From Anoxybacter fermentans (GTDB lineage: Bacteria > Bacillota > Halanaerobiia > DY22613), in contig NZ_CP016379.1 of assembly GCF_003991135.1 (NCBI RefSeq), positions 2,480,001 to 2,544,000 on the forward strand: a DNA stretch of 64,000 nt, in the 5' to 3' direction. Of the stretch, positions 45,603-54,570 are shown piece after piece. Numbering within the stretch: position 1 is the first letter of the stretch; each line of letters begins with the position of its first letter. The notes under the pieces were generated by a model. That model was not told where the DNA came from. It saw only the letters and a program-made list of their open reading frames with translations, and searched no databases. The translations under genes and the position numbers were made by a program.

Positions 45603-46788
45603 TTCGCTCTGAGGCCTTCTCTTCTTTTTTATACTTTTTCAACTTATCCTTAATGGTCAAAAGTTCTGAATCTATTACTTCCATAGTCCGCTCAGCGATC
45701 ATTTCAGGAGTCAAAACACCTTTAAGTTCGGGTAAAATCTCATCACCCAAAGAGCGATTTACTGGAGAAACATACAAAAACTTTTGAACCAATTTGGGAA
45801 TAACTACCTTCCGTTTTAAAAATGGCCCCAATAAAGGAATTTGACCGATAAGACCGATAATCCCCGGTAATGGAATCAACTCAGGCCAATTCAATGGTAA
45901 AATGACCAGAGTCGGAACTCCCATTGCCGCCAATTCTACATTGTTAGTACCGGGCAAAGCAAAAGCTAATTGGCTTACCTGCATGGTATTATAAGAACTA
46001 CCGCGATAAATGAGAAATCGGTGCTCGAAAACTTTTAATTCTACCAATTCCTCCACATCTGTCAATTTCAACTCCCAGGATAAATCCTTAGCTTCGTCTA
46101 AAAAACTCCGGATATTGTCCAGAGTAATAAATGGAGCCAATGTAATAAGAGGTTTAATTCTTTTCTTTTTATTTTTTAAATAAATCACAGCTTTCAAAAA
46201 AAGAGGAAAAGATTCTTTAACTTCATGAGGTCTGCTGCCAGGAAAGATATTTAAAACCAGATCTTTAGAATCTAACCCCAATAACTGCTCCATCTCTTCT
46301 CTGGAAAGGTCTGGTTTTACTGCATCCAACATCAGATCTCCTACAGGACGAAGATGTTCTTTTTTTACACCTTTCCTTTCTAAGCGAGCTGCTACTTTCA
46401 ATGAAGGGACAAAAAAAAGACGAATCCTATCAGAAAAACCAGCGTCACGTTCGCTGTAAGCATAAACAGGATATTTGAACCTTTTACCCAACATTACTGC
46501 ATGTCCCAAATCTCCTCCTAAAAATAGAACAAAACCCTCCTCACCGGGTTTAAAACCCCTGGGTTTTCGCCGAAAAATCATATATTTAATATATTCACGT
46601 GGTCCAAAAACCTGATCTACTTCATCAAAACTCTCCACCACCGGAACTTCTCTACCGCTGGCAAATGTACAGGGAGGAATAAAAACTGTAATCCTGGACT
46701 CAGGCCATTCTTTTTTAATGGCCTTAACCATTGGCTTAACCCAGGCAGAAACTTCACCCGGACTATTAGTAGTAAGAATCACATCCAT
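45562..46788 (-). CDS. LpxB-like glycosyltransferase paralogue, function unknown
   Basis: Protein of 408 residues starting MDVILTTNSPGEVSAWVKP, with NIFPGSRPHEVKESFPLF and LAFALPGTNNVELAAMGVP, in line with the GSR and donor-site motifs of LpxB. The middle contains YRGSSYNTMQVSQLAF. It differs from the bona fide LpxB next door (46803). It may add a second sugar to lipid A, or be an unrelated lipid glycosyltransferase. GGGGG lies 9 bases before the ATG. It is 14 bases after the lpxB stop, in the same operon, and its 3' end overlaps the opposing GT2 gene. Confidence 0.72.
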   Translation of the reverse strand: MDVILTTNSPGEVSAWVKPMVKAIKKEWPESRITVFIPPCTFASGREVPVVESFDEVDQVFGPREYIKYMIFRRKPRGFKPGEEGFVLFLGGDLGHAVMLGKRFKYPVYAYSERDAGFSDRIRLFFVPSLKVAARLERKGVKKEHLRPVGDLMLDAVKPDLSREEMEQLLGLDSKDLVLNIFPGSRPHEVKESFPLFLKAVIYLKNKKKRIKPLITLAPFITLDNIRSFLDEAKDLSWELKLTDVEELVELKVFEHRFLIYRGSSYNTMQVSQLAFALPGTNNVELAAMGVPTLVILPLNWPELIPLPGIIGLIGQIPLLGPFLKRKVVIPKLVQKFLYVSPVNRSLGDEILPELKGVLTPEMIAERTMEVIDSELLTIKDKLKKYKKEEKASERIISEIRADLPSCL

Positions 46789-46802
46789 AATGATAATCCC
46801 CC

Positions 46803-47960
46803 TTACTTTTCTCCAGCGGTGTTTTCCTCTAATGTCCTTAAAATCAGATCAGCTACCCGTTCAACTGCTCCTTTGGCCCCTAAAGCTGTACGAACTTTAG
46901 CCAACTCATCCTCTATCTCTTCTTTTTTTGCCCGATTCTCTAATATCTCAAAGGCAGCCCGGGCCAGATTCTCCCCAGTAACATTCCTCTGCAGAAATTC
47001 AGGAACTATCTCTTTTCCTGCAATTATATTGGGCAAACCAACAAACTTAACTTTCGCCAATAGTTTACCCAAAAAATACGTGCTCAATGAAGTCTTATAT
47101 GCAATAATCATGGGAACTTTAAGACAGGCTGCTTCTAAAGTTGCAGTTCCCGATGCACATAAAATCAGTTCTGCATTATCCATCACTTCATAGGCATGAC
47201 CGATAGTCAAATATAATGGAAGTTCATTAGCCGCATCTTTTATGATGGAAGTAACCAGATCCTTAAAGACAGGTGAAGCCAAAGGTAACACAAAACGAAT
47301 TTGCGGCATCCTTTTATGGATTAGCCGTGCTGCTTCAATCATTGGCGGCAGTAAAGATAAAATCTCACCTTTACGACTCCCGGGCAGTAAACCAATAATA
47401 GGATCAGTCTCTTTTAAACCTAAGAAATTACGGAATTCCTCTGAAGACATCGTAGGTGATACAAAATCCAACAGTGGATGTCCTACAAAAGTAACATCAG
47501 CACCTGCCTTTTTATAGACATCTACTTCCATAGGAAAAACAGCGGCAATTTTTGCCCCCCATTTTGCCATCTTATAAGCACGCCATTCGCCCCAGACCCA
47601 TGCTGAAGGACTAAAATAATTGACCACCGGCACACCCTTTTTCTGTCCTATCTTTGCCATTTTCATATTAAAGCCCGAGTAATCTACTAAAAAAAGAAGA
47701 TCTGGCTTCTCTTCATCAATTACTCGGCTTAACATGTCCAATAGCTGATAAAATTTACGCAAATGTTTTAAAGCCTCAACAAAGCCAATAGTACTAAGCT
47801 GGGTGGGGTCAAAGAGAATTTTAACTCCCTCTTTTAGCATCTCTTTTCCCCCCATCCCTATAAATGACAAATCTGACCTTTTCTTTTTAAGAACACGAAT
47901 TACCCGGGCTGCCTGCATATCGCCGGAAACTTCACCAGCAACAACCATAATTTTAAACAT
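46803..47960 (-). CDS. lpxB: Lipid-A-disaccharide synthase
   Basis: Peripheral membrane GT19 enzyme of 385 residues joining UDP-2,3-diacylglucosamine and lipid X. N-terminus KIMVVAGEVSGDMQAARVI, then FIGMGGKEM, DYSGFNMKMA, SPSAWVWGEWRA, LLPGSRKGEI and ASGTATLEAACLKVPMIIAYK all match LpxB proper. ATG 47960 follows GAGGTG, and the GTG inside that site is rejected. It begins just before or at the lpxI stop region (ATGAGGTGATTGATATG), so the two are coupled. Confidence 0.95.
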   Translation of the reverse strand: MFKIMVVAGEVSGDMQAARVIRVLKKKRSDLSFIGMGGKEMLKEGVKILFDPTQLSTIGFVEALKHLRKFYQLLDMLSRVIDEEKPDLLFLVDYSGFNMKMAKIGQKKGVPVVNYFSPSAWVWGEWRAYKMAKWGAKIAAVFPMEVDVYKKAGADVTFVGHPLLDFVSPTMSSEEFRNFLGLKETDPIIGLLPGSRKGEILSLLPPMIEAARLIHKRMPQIRFVLPLASPVFKDLVTSIIKDAANELPLYLTIGHAYEVMDNAELILCASGTATLEAACLKVPMIIAYKTSLSTYFLGKLLAKVKFVGLPNIIAGKEIVPEFLQRNVTGENLARAAFEILENRAKKEEIEDELAKVRTALGAKGAVERVADLILRTLEENTAGEK

Positions 47961-47965
47961 ATCAA

Positions 47966-48772
47966 TCACCTCATTGCCACAACGGCAATCCCATTTTCAT
48001 TAGCCAATTCAAGAACTTCCTTTTGCTGGATAAAGAAAGTTCGGTCTGCTTCAACTACTAATCCCCTTGCACCAACAGCAACCAGATTCTTCATAGTGGT
48101 CAATCCAATGGTTGGAATATCAAAGCGGAAATCCTGCCTGGGTTTGCTGACTTTGGCTACTACAGCTCCCCGGGCCAACTCACCACTTCTTAATATAGCC
48201 CGATCTGTTCCCTCAATAGCTTCTACAGCAATCACTGCTCCATCCTTGACCACTACCGTTTGACCAATATCTAAACGTCCAATCTCCTTGGCCATCTTAA
48301 AACCAAATTGCATATCATTAAGAAGATCTGGACTTAAATTCAATTCAGGAGTAAGATTACCTTCACGGGCAATAAATTCCTCCATATAAGTGGTCTGTTT
48401 AAGAAACTGAATTCCTTCATTAGCAAGTTCTTCTACTAAAGCCAACAAAATAGCGTCATCATTCTTTTCTTTTAAATTCTTAAGTAGATTCAAAAGACGT
48501 TCATCCATCTTCAGACCTTGATAAAGCTGCACTTTCTGAACTTTACCCAACATTATTGCATTTTCAATCTTTTCTTTTTTTAAAGTTTCAATAATCTGAT
48601 TGAGTTCTCCTATACTTATTTGATAATAGCAATGGGAATATTTTTTCAGCTCATCTTCTTTCGTTTCCGGCGTAATACCAATGGTTACTACCTGAACTCC
48701 TTTTTTTTGAGCATTCCTAGCCCAGAGAACAGGCAGCATCCCGTAACCAGCAATCAATCCAATCCGTCTCAT
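47966..48772 (-). CDS. lpxI: UDP-2,3-diacylglucosamine pyrophosphatase LpxI
   Basis: Hydrolyses UDP-2,3-diacylglucosamine to lipid X in the cytoplasm, the step done by LpxH in E. coli. The 268-residue protein has the DUF1009/LpxI pattern: IGLIAGYGMLPVLWARNAQ at the start, MLGKVQKVQLYQGLKMDER in the middle and VVKDGAVIAVEAIEGTDRAI then KVSKPRQDFRFDIPTIG toward the end. It lies between lpxA and lpxB as is usual in LpxI users. GGGAGG is 6-7 bases before the ATG. Confidence 0.94.
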   Translation of the reverse strand: MRRIGLIAGYGMLPVLWARNAQKKGVQVVTIGITPETKEDELKKYSHCYYQISIGELNQIIETLKKEKIENAIMLGKVQKVQLYQGLKMDERLLNLLKNLKEKNDDAILLALVEELANEGIQFLKQTTYMEEFIAREGNLTPELNLSPDLLNDMQFGFKMAKEIGRLDIGQTVVVKDGAVIAVEAIEGTDRAILRSGELARGAVVAKVSKPRQDFRFDIPTIGLTTMKNLVAVGARGLVVEADRTFFIQQKEVLELANENGIAVVAMR

Positions 48773-48783
48773 GTCAAACCTCC

Positions 48784-49596
48784 CTAACGAACTATACCAC
48801 GGGTTGCATTCCGTAAAAATCTTAAGAAATGTTCAATCTCAGGACTGGTCTCTAATTCCTGATCCATCCTTTCAATAGCCTGAGAAATATTCAAATCTGA
48901 ACGGTATAAAATTTTGTAAGCTCGCTTAATCTCCTGTCTTAACTCAGGAGAGATACCATTACGACGCAAACCAACTACATTAATACCTGCTACACGGGCA
49001 GGATGACCATCGACAATAATATAAGGTGGTACATCTTTAACAACTTTAGTATGGGCCCCGACCATAGCCATTTTACCAATGCGCACAAACTGATGAATCC
49101 CCGCTAAACCGGCAATTACAGCATGATCTTCCACAATTACATGACCTGCTAAATTGGCTGCATTGGACATAATTATATGATTACCCAACTGGCAATCATG
49201 GGCAACATGACAATAGGCCATGATAAGATTATTATTACCAATCCGGGTCTCCCCTCCACCGTTTTCAGTACCACGATTAATGGTTACATATTCCCGAATG
49301 GTATTATTATCCCCAATAAATAAATAGGATTTTTCACCATGAAACTTTAAATCCTGTGGTTCCAATCCAATGGATGCACCAAAGAAAATTTTATTATTAC
49401 AACCTATTTTGGTCCATCCATCAATTACAACATGAGGCCCAATCTTTGTATTATCACCAATTTCTACATTCGGCCCAATAATGCTATAAGGGCCAATCTC
49501 CACATTTTTTCCTATCTTGGCCCCGGGATGTACTATTGCTGTTTCATGTATTTTGGCCATATGAACAACATTATCTTTCGGTTTTACTTTTTTCAT
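48784..49596 (-). CDS. lpxA: UDP-N-acetylglucosamine acyltransferase
   Basis: First enzyme of lipid A synthesis, moving a hydroxyacyl chain from ACP to O-3 of UDP-GlcNAc. The 270-residue protein is a left-handed beta-helix of hexapeptide repeats (IHETAIVHPGAKIG.. VEIGPYSIIGPNVEIG) with the catalytic His in AYCHVAHDCQLGNHIIM, and HQFVRIGKMAMVGAHTKV. A helical C-terminus follows. The ATG at 49596 follows GGAGG; it adds about 12 residues over the common family start, and the inner ATG has no ribosome site. Confidence 0.95.
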   Translation of the reverse strand: MKKVKPKDNVVHMAKIHETAIVHPGAKIGKNVEIGPYSIIGPNVEIGDNTKIGPHVVIDGWTKIGCNNKIFFGASIGLEPQDLKFHGEKSYLFIGDNNTIREYVTINRGTENGGGETRIGNNNLIMAYCHVAHDCQLGNHIIMSNAANLAGHVIVEDHAVIAGLAGIHQFVRIGKMAMVGAHTKVVKDVPPYIIVDGHPARVAGINVVGLRRNGISPELRQEIKRAYKILYRSDLNISQAIERMDQELETSPEIEHFLRFLRNATRGIVR

Positions 49597-49660
49597 TTTG
49601 CTTCCTCCTCATTTGTTTCTATAAAAACAAGTGACCTGGATTTTGACGGGAGCATAAACC

Positions 49661-50098
49661 TTAAACTATTGCTTCTTCTACAACAGTAAACATTAATTCA
49701 CCCTCTGCAACTATTTCTCCATCAACCAGGGCACGACAATAAACTTTGGCAATATTCCGTCTCAATTTAAGCATTTCAGACTCGATACGAAGTTGGTCGC
49801 CCGGTACAACAGGTTTGCGAAATTTCACCTTATCAATTCCTGTGAAATAAGGGAGCTGGCGAGAGGATTTATGTTTGTCTAAAAGCATAAAACCGCTGAC
49901 CTGTGCCATAGCTTCTACAATTAATACACCAGGCATCACTGGATGATCTGGATAATGTCCCTGGAAAAAAGCTTCATTAATAGTCACATTTTTGATACCT
50001 ACTACTCGAACACCCTCTTCCAACTCCAATATCCGGTCCACCAAAATAAATGGATAACGGTGAGGAAGTAAATCCATAATTTCTTTTATCTTTAACAT
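49661..50098 (-). CDS. fabZ: (3R)-hydroxyacyl-ACP dehydratase FabZ
   Basis: Dehydrates beta-hydroxyacyl-ACP in fatty acid elongation; it competes with LpxA for the same acyl-ACP, which explains the linkage. The 145-residue hot-dog-fold protein has [14 protein letters not shown] and the active-site helix [20 protein letters not shown]. The ATG overlaps the end of lpxC by seven bases. In some bacteria LpxC and FabZ are fused; here they are separate and overlapping. Confidence 0.95.
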   Translation of the reverse strand: MLKIKEIMDLLPHRYPFILVDRILELEEGVRVVGIKNVTINEAFFQGHYPDHPVMPGVLIVEAMAQVSGFMLLDKHKSSRQLPYFTGIDKVKFRKPVVPGDQLRIESEMLKLRRNIAKVYCRALVDGEIVAEGELMFTVVEEAIV

Positions 50099-50944
50099 CT
50101 GCCTGCCTCCTGTTGCAAAAATATTTTTTTAGAAAGCTCTGCATTTAAACTATGACCTGATTTAATACCGATAAAGTGCCCATAAACCCGCCCATTTACT
50201 GCCAGGTCACCAATTAAATCTAAAACCTTGTGCCTGACAAACTCATCTTTAAAGCGTAATGGATTAACTGTGTCCTCATCATCAATTAAAACAGCATTAT
50301 CTAAACTTCCACCAAGGGCAAGACCTCTTTTATGAAGCATCTCAACCTCCCGGGCAAAACCCAAAGGTTCTGGCTGGAGCAATCTCCTTTAAAAATACTT
50401 CACTGTTGATCTCATAATCAACATATTGGGTTCCAATAACCGGGTGATTATATGATAATGTGTAACTAATCCGTAACCCATCATAAGGTAAAGCTACAAG
50501 AGTGGCATCATTGTCTCTGACAAAGATAGGTTCTGTAATCTTAATCACTCGTCTTTTTTTGGACTGTTTTATAAGTCCAGCTTCTTTAAATAAATCCATA
50601 AAAACAACAGCACTTCCATCAGTAACAGGAGGTTCTCCTGCATCCAGTTCAACAATTAAATTATCTATACCGGTCATAGATATCGCAGCCATTAAATGTT
50701 CGATAGTATGAATATACCAATTTTCTTCTATAGAACCGATTGAAGTACACCGTTTAGTAGAAACAATATTCATAGGTGAAACCTTAATCATAGGTTTTTG
50801 AGGTAAATCTACCCTTCGAAAACAGATCCCTGTATCCTCAGGTGCAGGCAAGCAGGTCATTTTTACATCCTCTCCAGTGTGTAACCCAATCCCTGTATAG
50901 GTAACTGTTTTTGCAATAGTCTGCTGCAAATCCGTCCAGTCCAC
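50092..50944 (-). pseudogene. lpxC: LpxC deacetylase gene with one-base frameshift
   Basis: Committed step of lipid A synthesis, a zinc deacetylase. The first frame (from GTG 50944, GGAG 8 bases upstream) gives IEHLMAA with the zinc histidine region HTIEHL, and ELDAGEPPVTDGSA. It leaves the normal reading after PARTFGF at 50356-50359, where four T bases (minus strand) stand where three would keep frame, and stops at CPGG. The second frame resumes AREVEMLHKRGLALGGSLDNA and holds FVRHKVLDLIGDL (His, Asp) and SGHSLN (His). Together the frames make a full-length protein of about 283 residues with all catalytic residues. Could be a sequence error, a fresh mutation, or a frameshifting site. Confidence 0.85.
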
Positions 50945-51059
50945 AGACTTCGCTCCTCTCTATATTCAAATAAGCATACAAATAGACATAATATTATTCA
51001 ATAAATTTCACCTTATCTCCTGCTAAACTTATAAGATTTTTATAAAAAGTCCATACAAA

Positions 51060-51791
51060 TTATTGATATTCAATCATCTCTTTATAGCGCCGTCCCACCC
51101 AGGATTTAGGGGCTTTAAAAATTGTTTCAGGACTGCCTTCTTCTACAATAACGCCCTGGTCCATGAGAACAATTCTATTGGCAACCCGGCGGGCAAAAGC
51201 TACTTCATGGGTCACAATCAAAAGTGACTTATCTTTTTGTCTGGTCAACTCTTCCATAACTTTCAACACTTCCCCGACCAGAATCGGGTCAAGGGACGCT
51301 GTCGGTTCATCTAAGAGCATAAGATCCGGGTCTAAGGCCAGAGCACGGGCAATAGCTACCCGCTGCTGCTGGCCGCCACTTAATTCCGCCGGTTTAGAAT
51401 GAATAAAATTCTTTAACTCAACCTGTTCTAAAACCCGGATTGCCCTCTCTTCAGCTTCTTTTGGTTTTAAACCCCATTTTATAAGCCCCAACATTACATT
51501 TTGGAGAACTGTAAGTCGATTAATTAGATTAAAGTTTTGAAAAACGAAACCAATATCCTTTCTTAGCTTTAGAAGTTCTTTTTCATTTAGCTGATGGACA
51601 GGAATTCCTTTATAAATAATCTCTCCTGAATCCGGTTCAGTTAAACGATTTATACAGCGGATAAGAGTAGACTTCCCGCATCCGCTCGGTCCCATAATAA
51701 CTACAGTTTCACCGGTATTAACAGTAAGATTAATCCCCTTTAAAACCTGGTGTGAACCATATGATTTTTTTAAATTAATGACCTTTAACAT
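51060..51791 (-). CDS. ABC transporter ATP-binding protein (GlnQ/FtsE-like)
   Basis: Cytoplasmic ATPase of 243 residues with Walker A GPSGCGKSTLIRCIN, Q-loop GFVFQNFNLI, signature LSGGQQQRVAIARALA, Walker B LMLLDEPTASLDP and switch His in VTHEVAFARRVA. By overall likeness it belongs with polar amino-acid uptake ATPases (GlnQ), but no permease or binding-protein gene is beside it. The nearest gene upstream on the same strand is the 1+3-TM membrane protein at 52090. Removing the repeat element D that sits between leaves about 70 bases, so they were probably an operon. Confidence 0.9.
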   Translation of the reverse strand: MLKVINLKKSYGSHQVLKGINLTVNTGETVVIMGPSGCGKSTLIRCINRLTEPDSGEIIYKGIPVHQLNEKELLKLRKDIGFVFQNFNLINRLTVLQNVMLGLIKWGLKPKEAEERAIRVLEQVELKNFIHSKPAELSGGQQQRVAIARALALDPDLMLLDEPTASLDPILVGEVLKVMEELTRQKDKSLLIVTHEVAFARRVANRIVLMDQGVIVEEGSPETIFKAPKSWVGRRYKEMIEYQ

Positions 51792-51863
51792 CGCTCATCA
51801 CTCTCTTTAAATCTTTCTATTATAACTATTTTTACCACTTAACCAGAAATCAATTATATCAAT

Positions 51864-52084
51864 GGTTATACTGCAAAAAGTTAATTTTTCGCTTAAGGAG
51901 AAATTTTTCAAACCATCTAAAACTCGATTTCAGTCGAAATAAGGCTCCCTAATCAAAGGACCCTCCTGCCCCTTGATTAACTCATCACCTCTTGTGATGA
52001 GGCCTTATTTCGACTTCAATCTCGCTAAGATGGTTTAACGAAAAATTTCAATAGCGCTCAAAATTAGCTTTTTACAGTTTAATC
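51864..52084 (-). repeat. 220-bp inverted-repeat element, copy D (complete, inverted)
   Basis: A 221-bp copy in the opposite orientation to A and B. Ends are GGTTATACTGCAAAAAG and the inverse of GATTAAACTGTAAAAAGC. It is flanked by ATCAAT at 51858-51863 and 52085-52090, a 6-bp target duplication. The right duplicate touches the stop codon of the gene at 52090, so the element sits between that gene and the ATPase gene downstream. Confidence 0.88.
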
Positions 52085-52089
52085 ATCAA

Positions 52090-54570
52090 TTACTTAAAAA
52101 TCAGGTTTCTACGATTTAATAGATAGAGAATTCCAGGTTTACCGGCCGGAATCACAATTTGACGCAAAATCTCCGTTAAATTAAAACCTAAAGCTTCCCC
52201 GGCTATATACTCTTTTTTATCTACCGGATTGATCCGGTCCGTCATAAGAGCAATAACAAGGCCCATAATCGCACCAATCCAGGCGCCGGGATGATTTTCA
52301 ATATACGGCAGTTGTCCATTGGTAAGACGGAAAATCAACTCTAAAGTTAAACTTCCCATAATCATCCCAAAAAGGACCTCTGAATTTATAATTCTTACAA
52401 TAAAAGCCTGCTTCTTTCTTTTCCTAAGTTCTTTAATCACTGACATAATCCCTGACAAATCCAACATTAAAACCAGCATTATAAGAACTACTGCAACCAT
52501 AGCGGTAATTGTCTCCCGTACTTCAGAAATAATTCTTAAAAACTCACCCCGTACATTGGGTTGTACAATTCCTGCATCCATACTAAAAACTGAAATAGTT
52601 GATTGACCCACTACTTCCATAACAAAAGGTTCAATAGATTTGATATTTAAATCTGCCGGAACCAGAATCAAAATCTGCTCACCTGGAATAATCTGACCGG
52701 ACATATACTTTTCTATCAACTTAATGGCTCTGGTCACTTCTTCATCTCTTAGGTTCGGCAAAGTATCACTAATATAATTCAGCTCTTTGATAATAGCTTC
52801 TACATCCGATTCCTGAATCTTTTCTAAACTCTCTTTAAAACCCTGAATTTCCTGGCTCATCTTTTTATCGTCCAGACGATCCAGATATTCAAGGGTTGTT
52901 TTACTACCTGAAATAAGCCGATCCAGAATGTCGGTCACAGAACTGGTATTGTTATTTAAAAGATCTCCGCTTATTACCATCTGTTCTAACTTTTCTAAGT
53001 CACTGCGCCAATCAGAAATTTGACGCAAAATAGGATTGTATTCATTTAACCTTTTAAGAATTTCACCGGTGTTGTTACGCAGAGCCAGCTGCAACTTAGA
53101 AGCTACATCTACTGCTTGATCCAGCTCTTTGCTGTAACTCTCACTTAAACCAAAATCATTTTTCAAAATTTCCACCTGGCCCTGAAATTGGCCCAATTCA
53201 TAGTCGATACGGACAATCTCTTTTTGGGCCCACTCCATTTTGGAAGCAAACTCTTCTGCCGTATTAACTATGGCTAACAGTTGACCGATAAAATTTTGAA
53301 CCTTTGACAAATCTAGTTGATTTAGTTTATTCCTTATCTCTTCTACTTTAGCCTGACCTTCTTTTAAAATCTTTTGAACTTCCTTAATTTCAGCCAGAGT
53401 ATCATTATAAATCTCTAAAGCTTTTAATGCTTCTCCCGTCATTCCGTATAACTTAGAAAAGATTTGATCTAAATGAGGTAAAACTTTAGCCAGTTCATCA
53501 GCGGCATATTTCAAATCTTCCCGCGGACTTTTGATCCTGGCCTCACCCAAAAAGGCAGCTATCTTGCCCTTAGCATCCAGTTTATATACTCCTTTAGACT
53601 GGATATCTGTCACATTACCTTCCACAATCAATGCTTGAATCTCTTTATCATTAACCTCTGTAACCTGAAGTTTTAAGTCCATTGGTGTAGCATCTTCACC
53701 TACTTTAAGTCCTGAACGTCCCGGGCCAGGCATAATCAGATAATCATCCTTATGAATGACAAAATCCCAATCAGGTGATACTGGAATGGTGATAACCGTT
53801 GCATATTGAAGTAAAAATTTCTTCATCTCCAACATGGTATTAACCAGATACTGCTGATCATCCACCTCATTGGTAGTCAGGTTTTTGGCAAAAGCCAGGT
53901 TATATTTATCCTTTAACTCAGTCGCCAACTTCTCCCCCATAGAAATAACATCCACTGGCCCGTTGTCAATGGGAAATCTGACCTCCAGAACCTGATATTG
54001 TTTCAAAAACTTTTTCACTTCTTCTGTAACGTAATCAATATCTTTGGGGGAGTTCAGCATCAGGTCAATCCCCGAACTCCCAACAGGGTATGTGAAATGA
54101 ACTCCCTTAATATCAGCTAGCTTTTGTTCAAATTCTTCCAAAAGTCCCCGCGGAACTCCCCTGATTGTAACCCGGGGCTCAGACATCATTGTCACACCAA
54201 CAAGTCCTGTTACATTGGAAAAATAACTGCTCATCTTCATAAAATATTCTCTTGTTTTATATTTATCATCCAGGCTTACAAAAAAGTTGGTTTTTCCAGC
54301 AATGGTTACACCCTGCTCAACTTTAGAACCGGGCAGTTTAACCCGTAAAATATCCCGTATCTGGGCCAAAGCAGAGCGCCTTGTCTCCCGGTTAACTGTT
54401 AAAAGCAGGTCATACTCACCATAATCACCGATTAATCCGGTAACAGTATTTCCAAAGTAATTATCTGCCATATAACCTGCTGCCATTGCTATTGCCGATC
54501 CAACTAAAACCACAACCAGAAAATGTACTATCAAATCACGGCTAAAACCTGATCTCAGTAAATATAGCAT
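52090..54570 (-). CDS. Unrecognised membrane protein with 1+3 TM layout and long coiled coil
   Basis: Protein of about 826 residues. One N-terminal TM helix (about 13-33) is followed by about 650 extracytoplasmic residues: first mixed alpha/beta (DYGEYDLLLTVNRETRR..), then coiled coil (about 350-600). Three C-terminal TM helices follow (about 680-705, 725-745, 760-780) and a short tail. This 1+3 layout is that of FtsX/MacB-type ABC permeases that pass force from an ATPase to periplasmic partners. I do not recognise the family by sequence. The ATPase at 51060 is the likely partner. ATG 54570 follows GGGAGGGAG by 9 bases. Confidence 0.7.
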   Translation of the reverse strand: MLYLLRSGFSRDLIVHFLVVVLVGSAIAMAAGYMADNYFGNTVTGLIGDYGEYDLLLTVNRETRRSALAQIRDILRVKLPGSKVEQGVTIAGKTNFFVSLDDKYKTREYFMKMSSYFSNVTGLVGVTMMSEPRVTIRGVPRGLLEEFEQKLADIKGVHFTYPVGSSGIDLMLNSPKDIDYVTEEVKKFLKQYQVLEVRFPIDNGPVDVISMGEKLATELKDKYNLAFAKNLTTNEVDDQQYLVNTMLEMKKFLLQYATVITIPVSPDWDFVIHKDDYLIMPGPGRSGLKVGEDATPMDLKLQVTEVNDKEIQALIVEGNVTDIQSKGVYKLDAKGKIAAFLGEARIKSPREDLKYAADELAKVLPHLDQIFSKLYGMTGEALKALEIYNDTLAEIKEVQKILKEGQAKVEEIRNKLNQLDLSKVQNFIGQLLAIVNTAEEFASKMEWAQKEIVRIDYELGQFQGQVEILKNDFGLSESYSKELDQAVDVASKLQLALRNNTGEILKRLNEYNPILRQISDWRSDLEKLEQMVISGDLLNNNTSSVTDILDRLISGSKTTLEYLDRLDDKKMSQEIQGFKESLEKIQESDVEAIIKELNYISDTLPNLRDEEVTRAIKLIEKYMSGQIIPGEQILILVPADLNIKSIEPFVMEVVGQSTISVFSMDAGIVQPNVRGEFLRIISEVRETITAMVAVVLIMLVLMLDLSGIMSVIKELRKRKKQAFIVRIINSEVLFGMIMGSLTLELIFRLTNGQLPYIENHPGAWIGAIMGLVIALMTDRINPVDKKEYIAGEALGFNLTEILRQIVIPAGKPGILYLLNRRNLIFK

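Noticed and set aside
50342-50400. Programmed frameshift in lpxC as the main explanation
   Set aside because: No stop codon in the A site, no upstream ribosome-like stimulator and no clear downstream structure; error or mutation is more likely, so kept only as an option.
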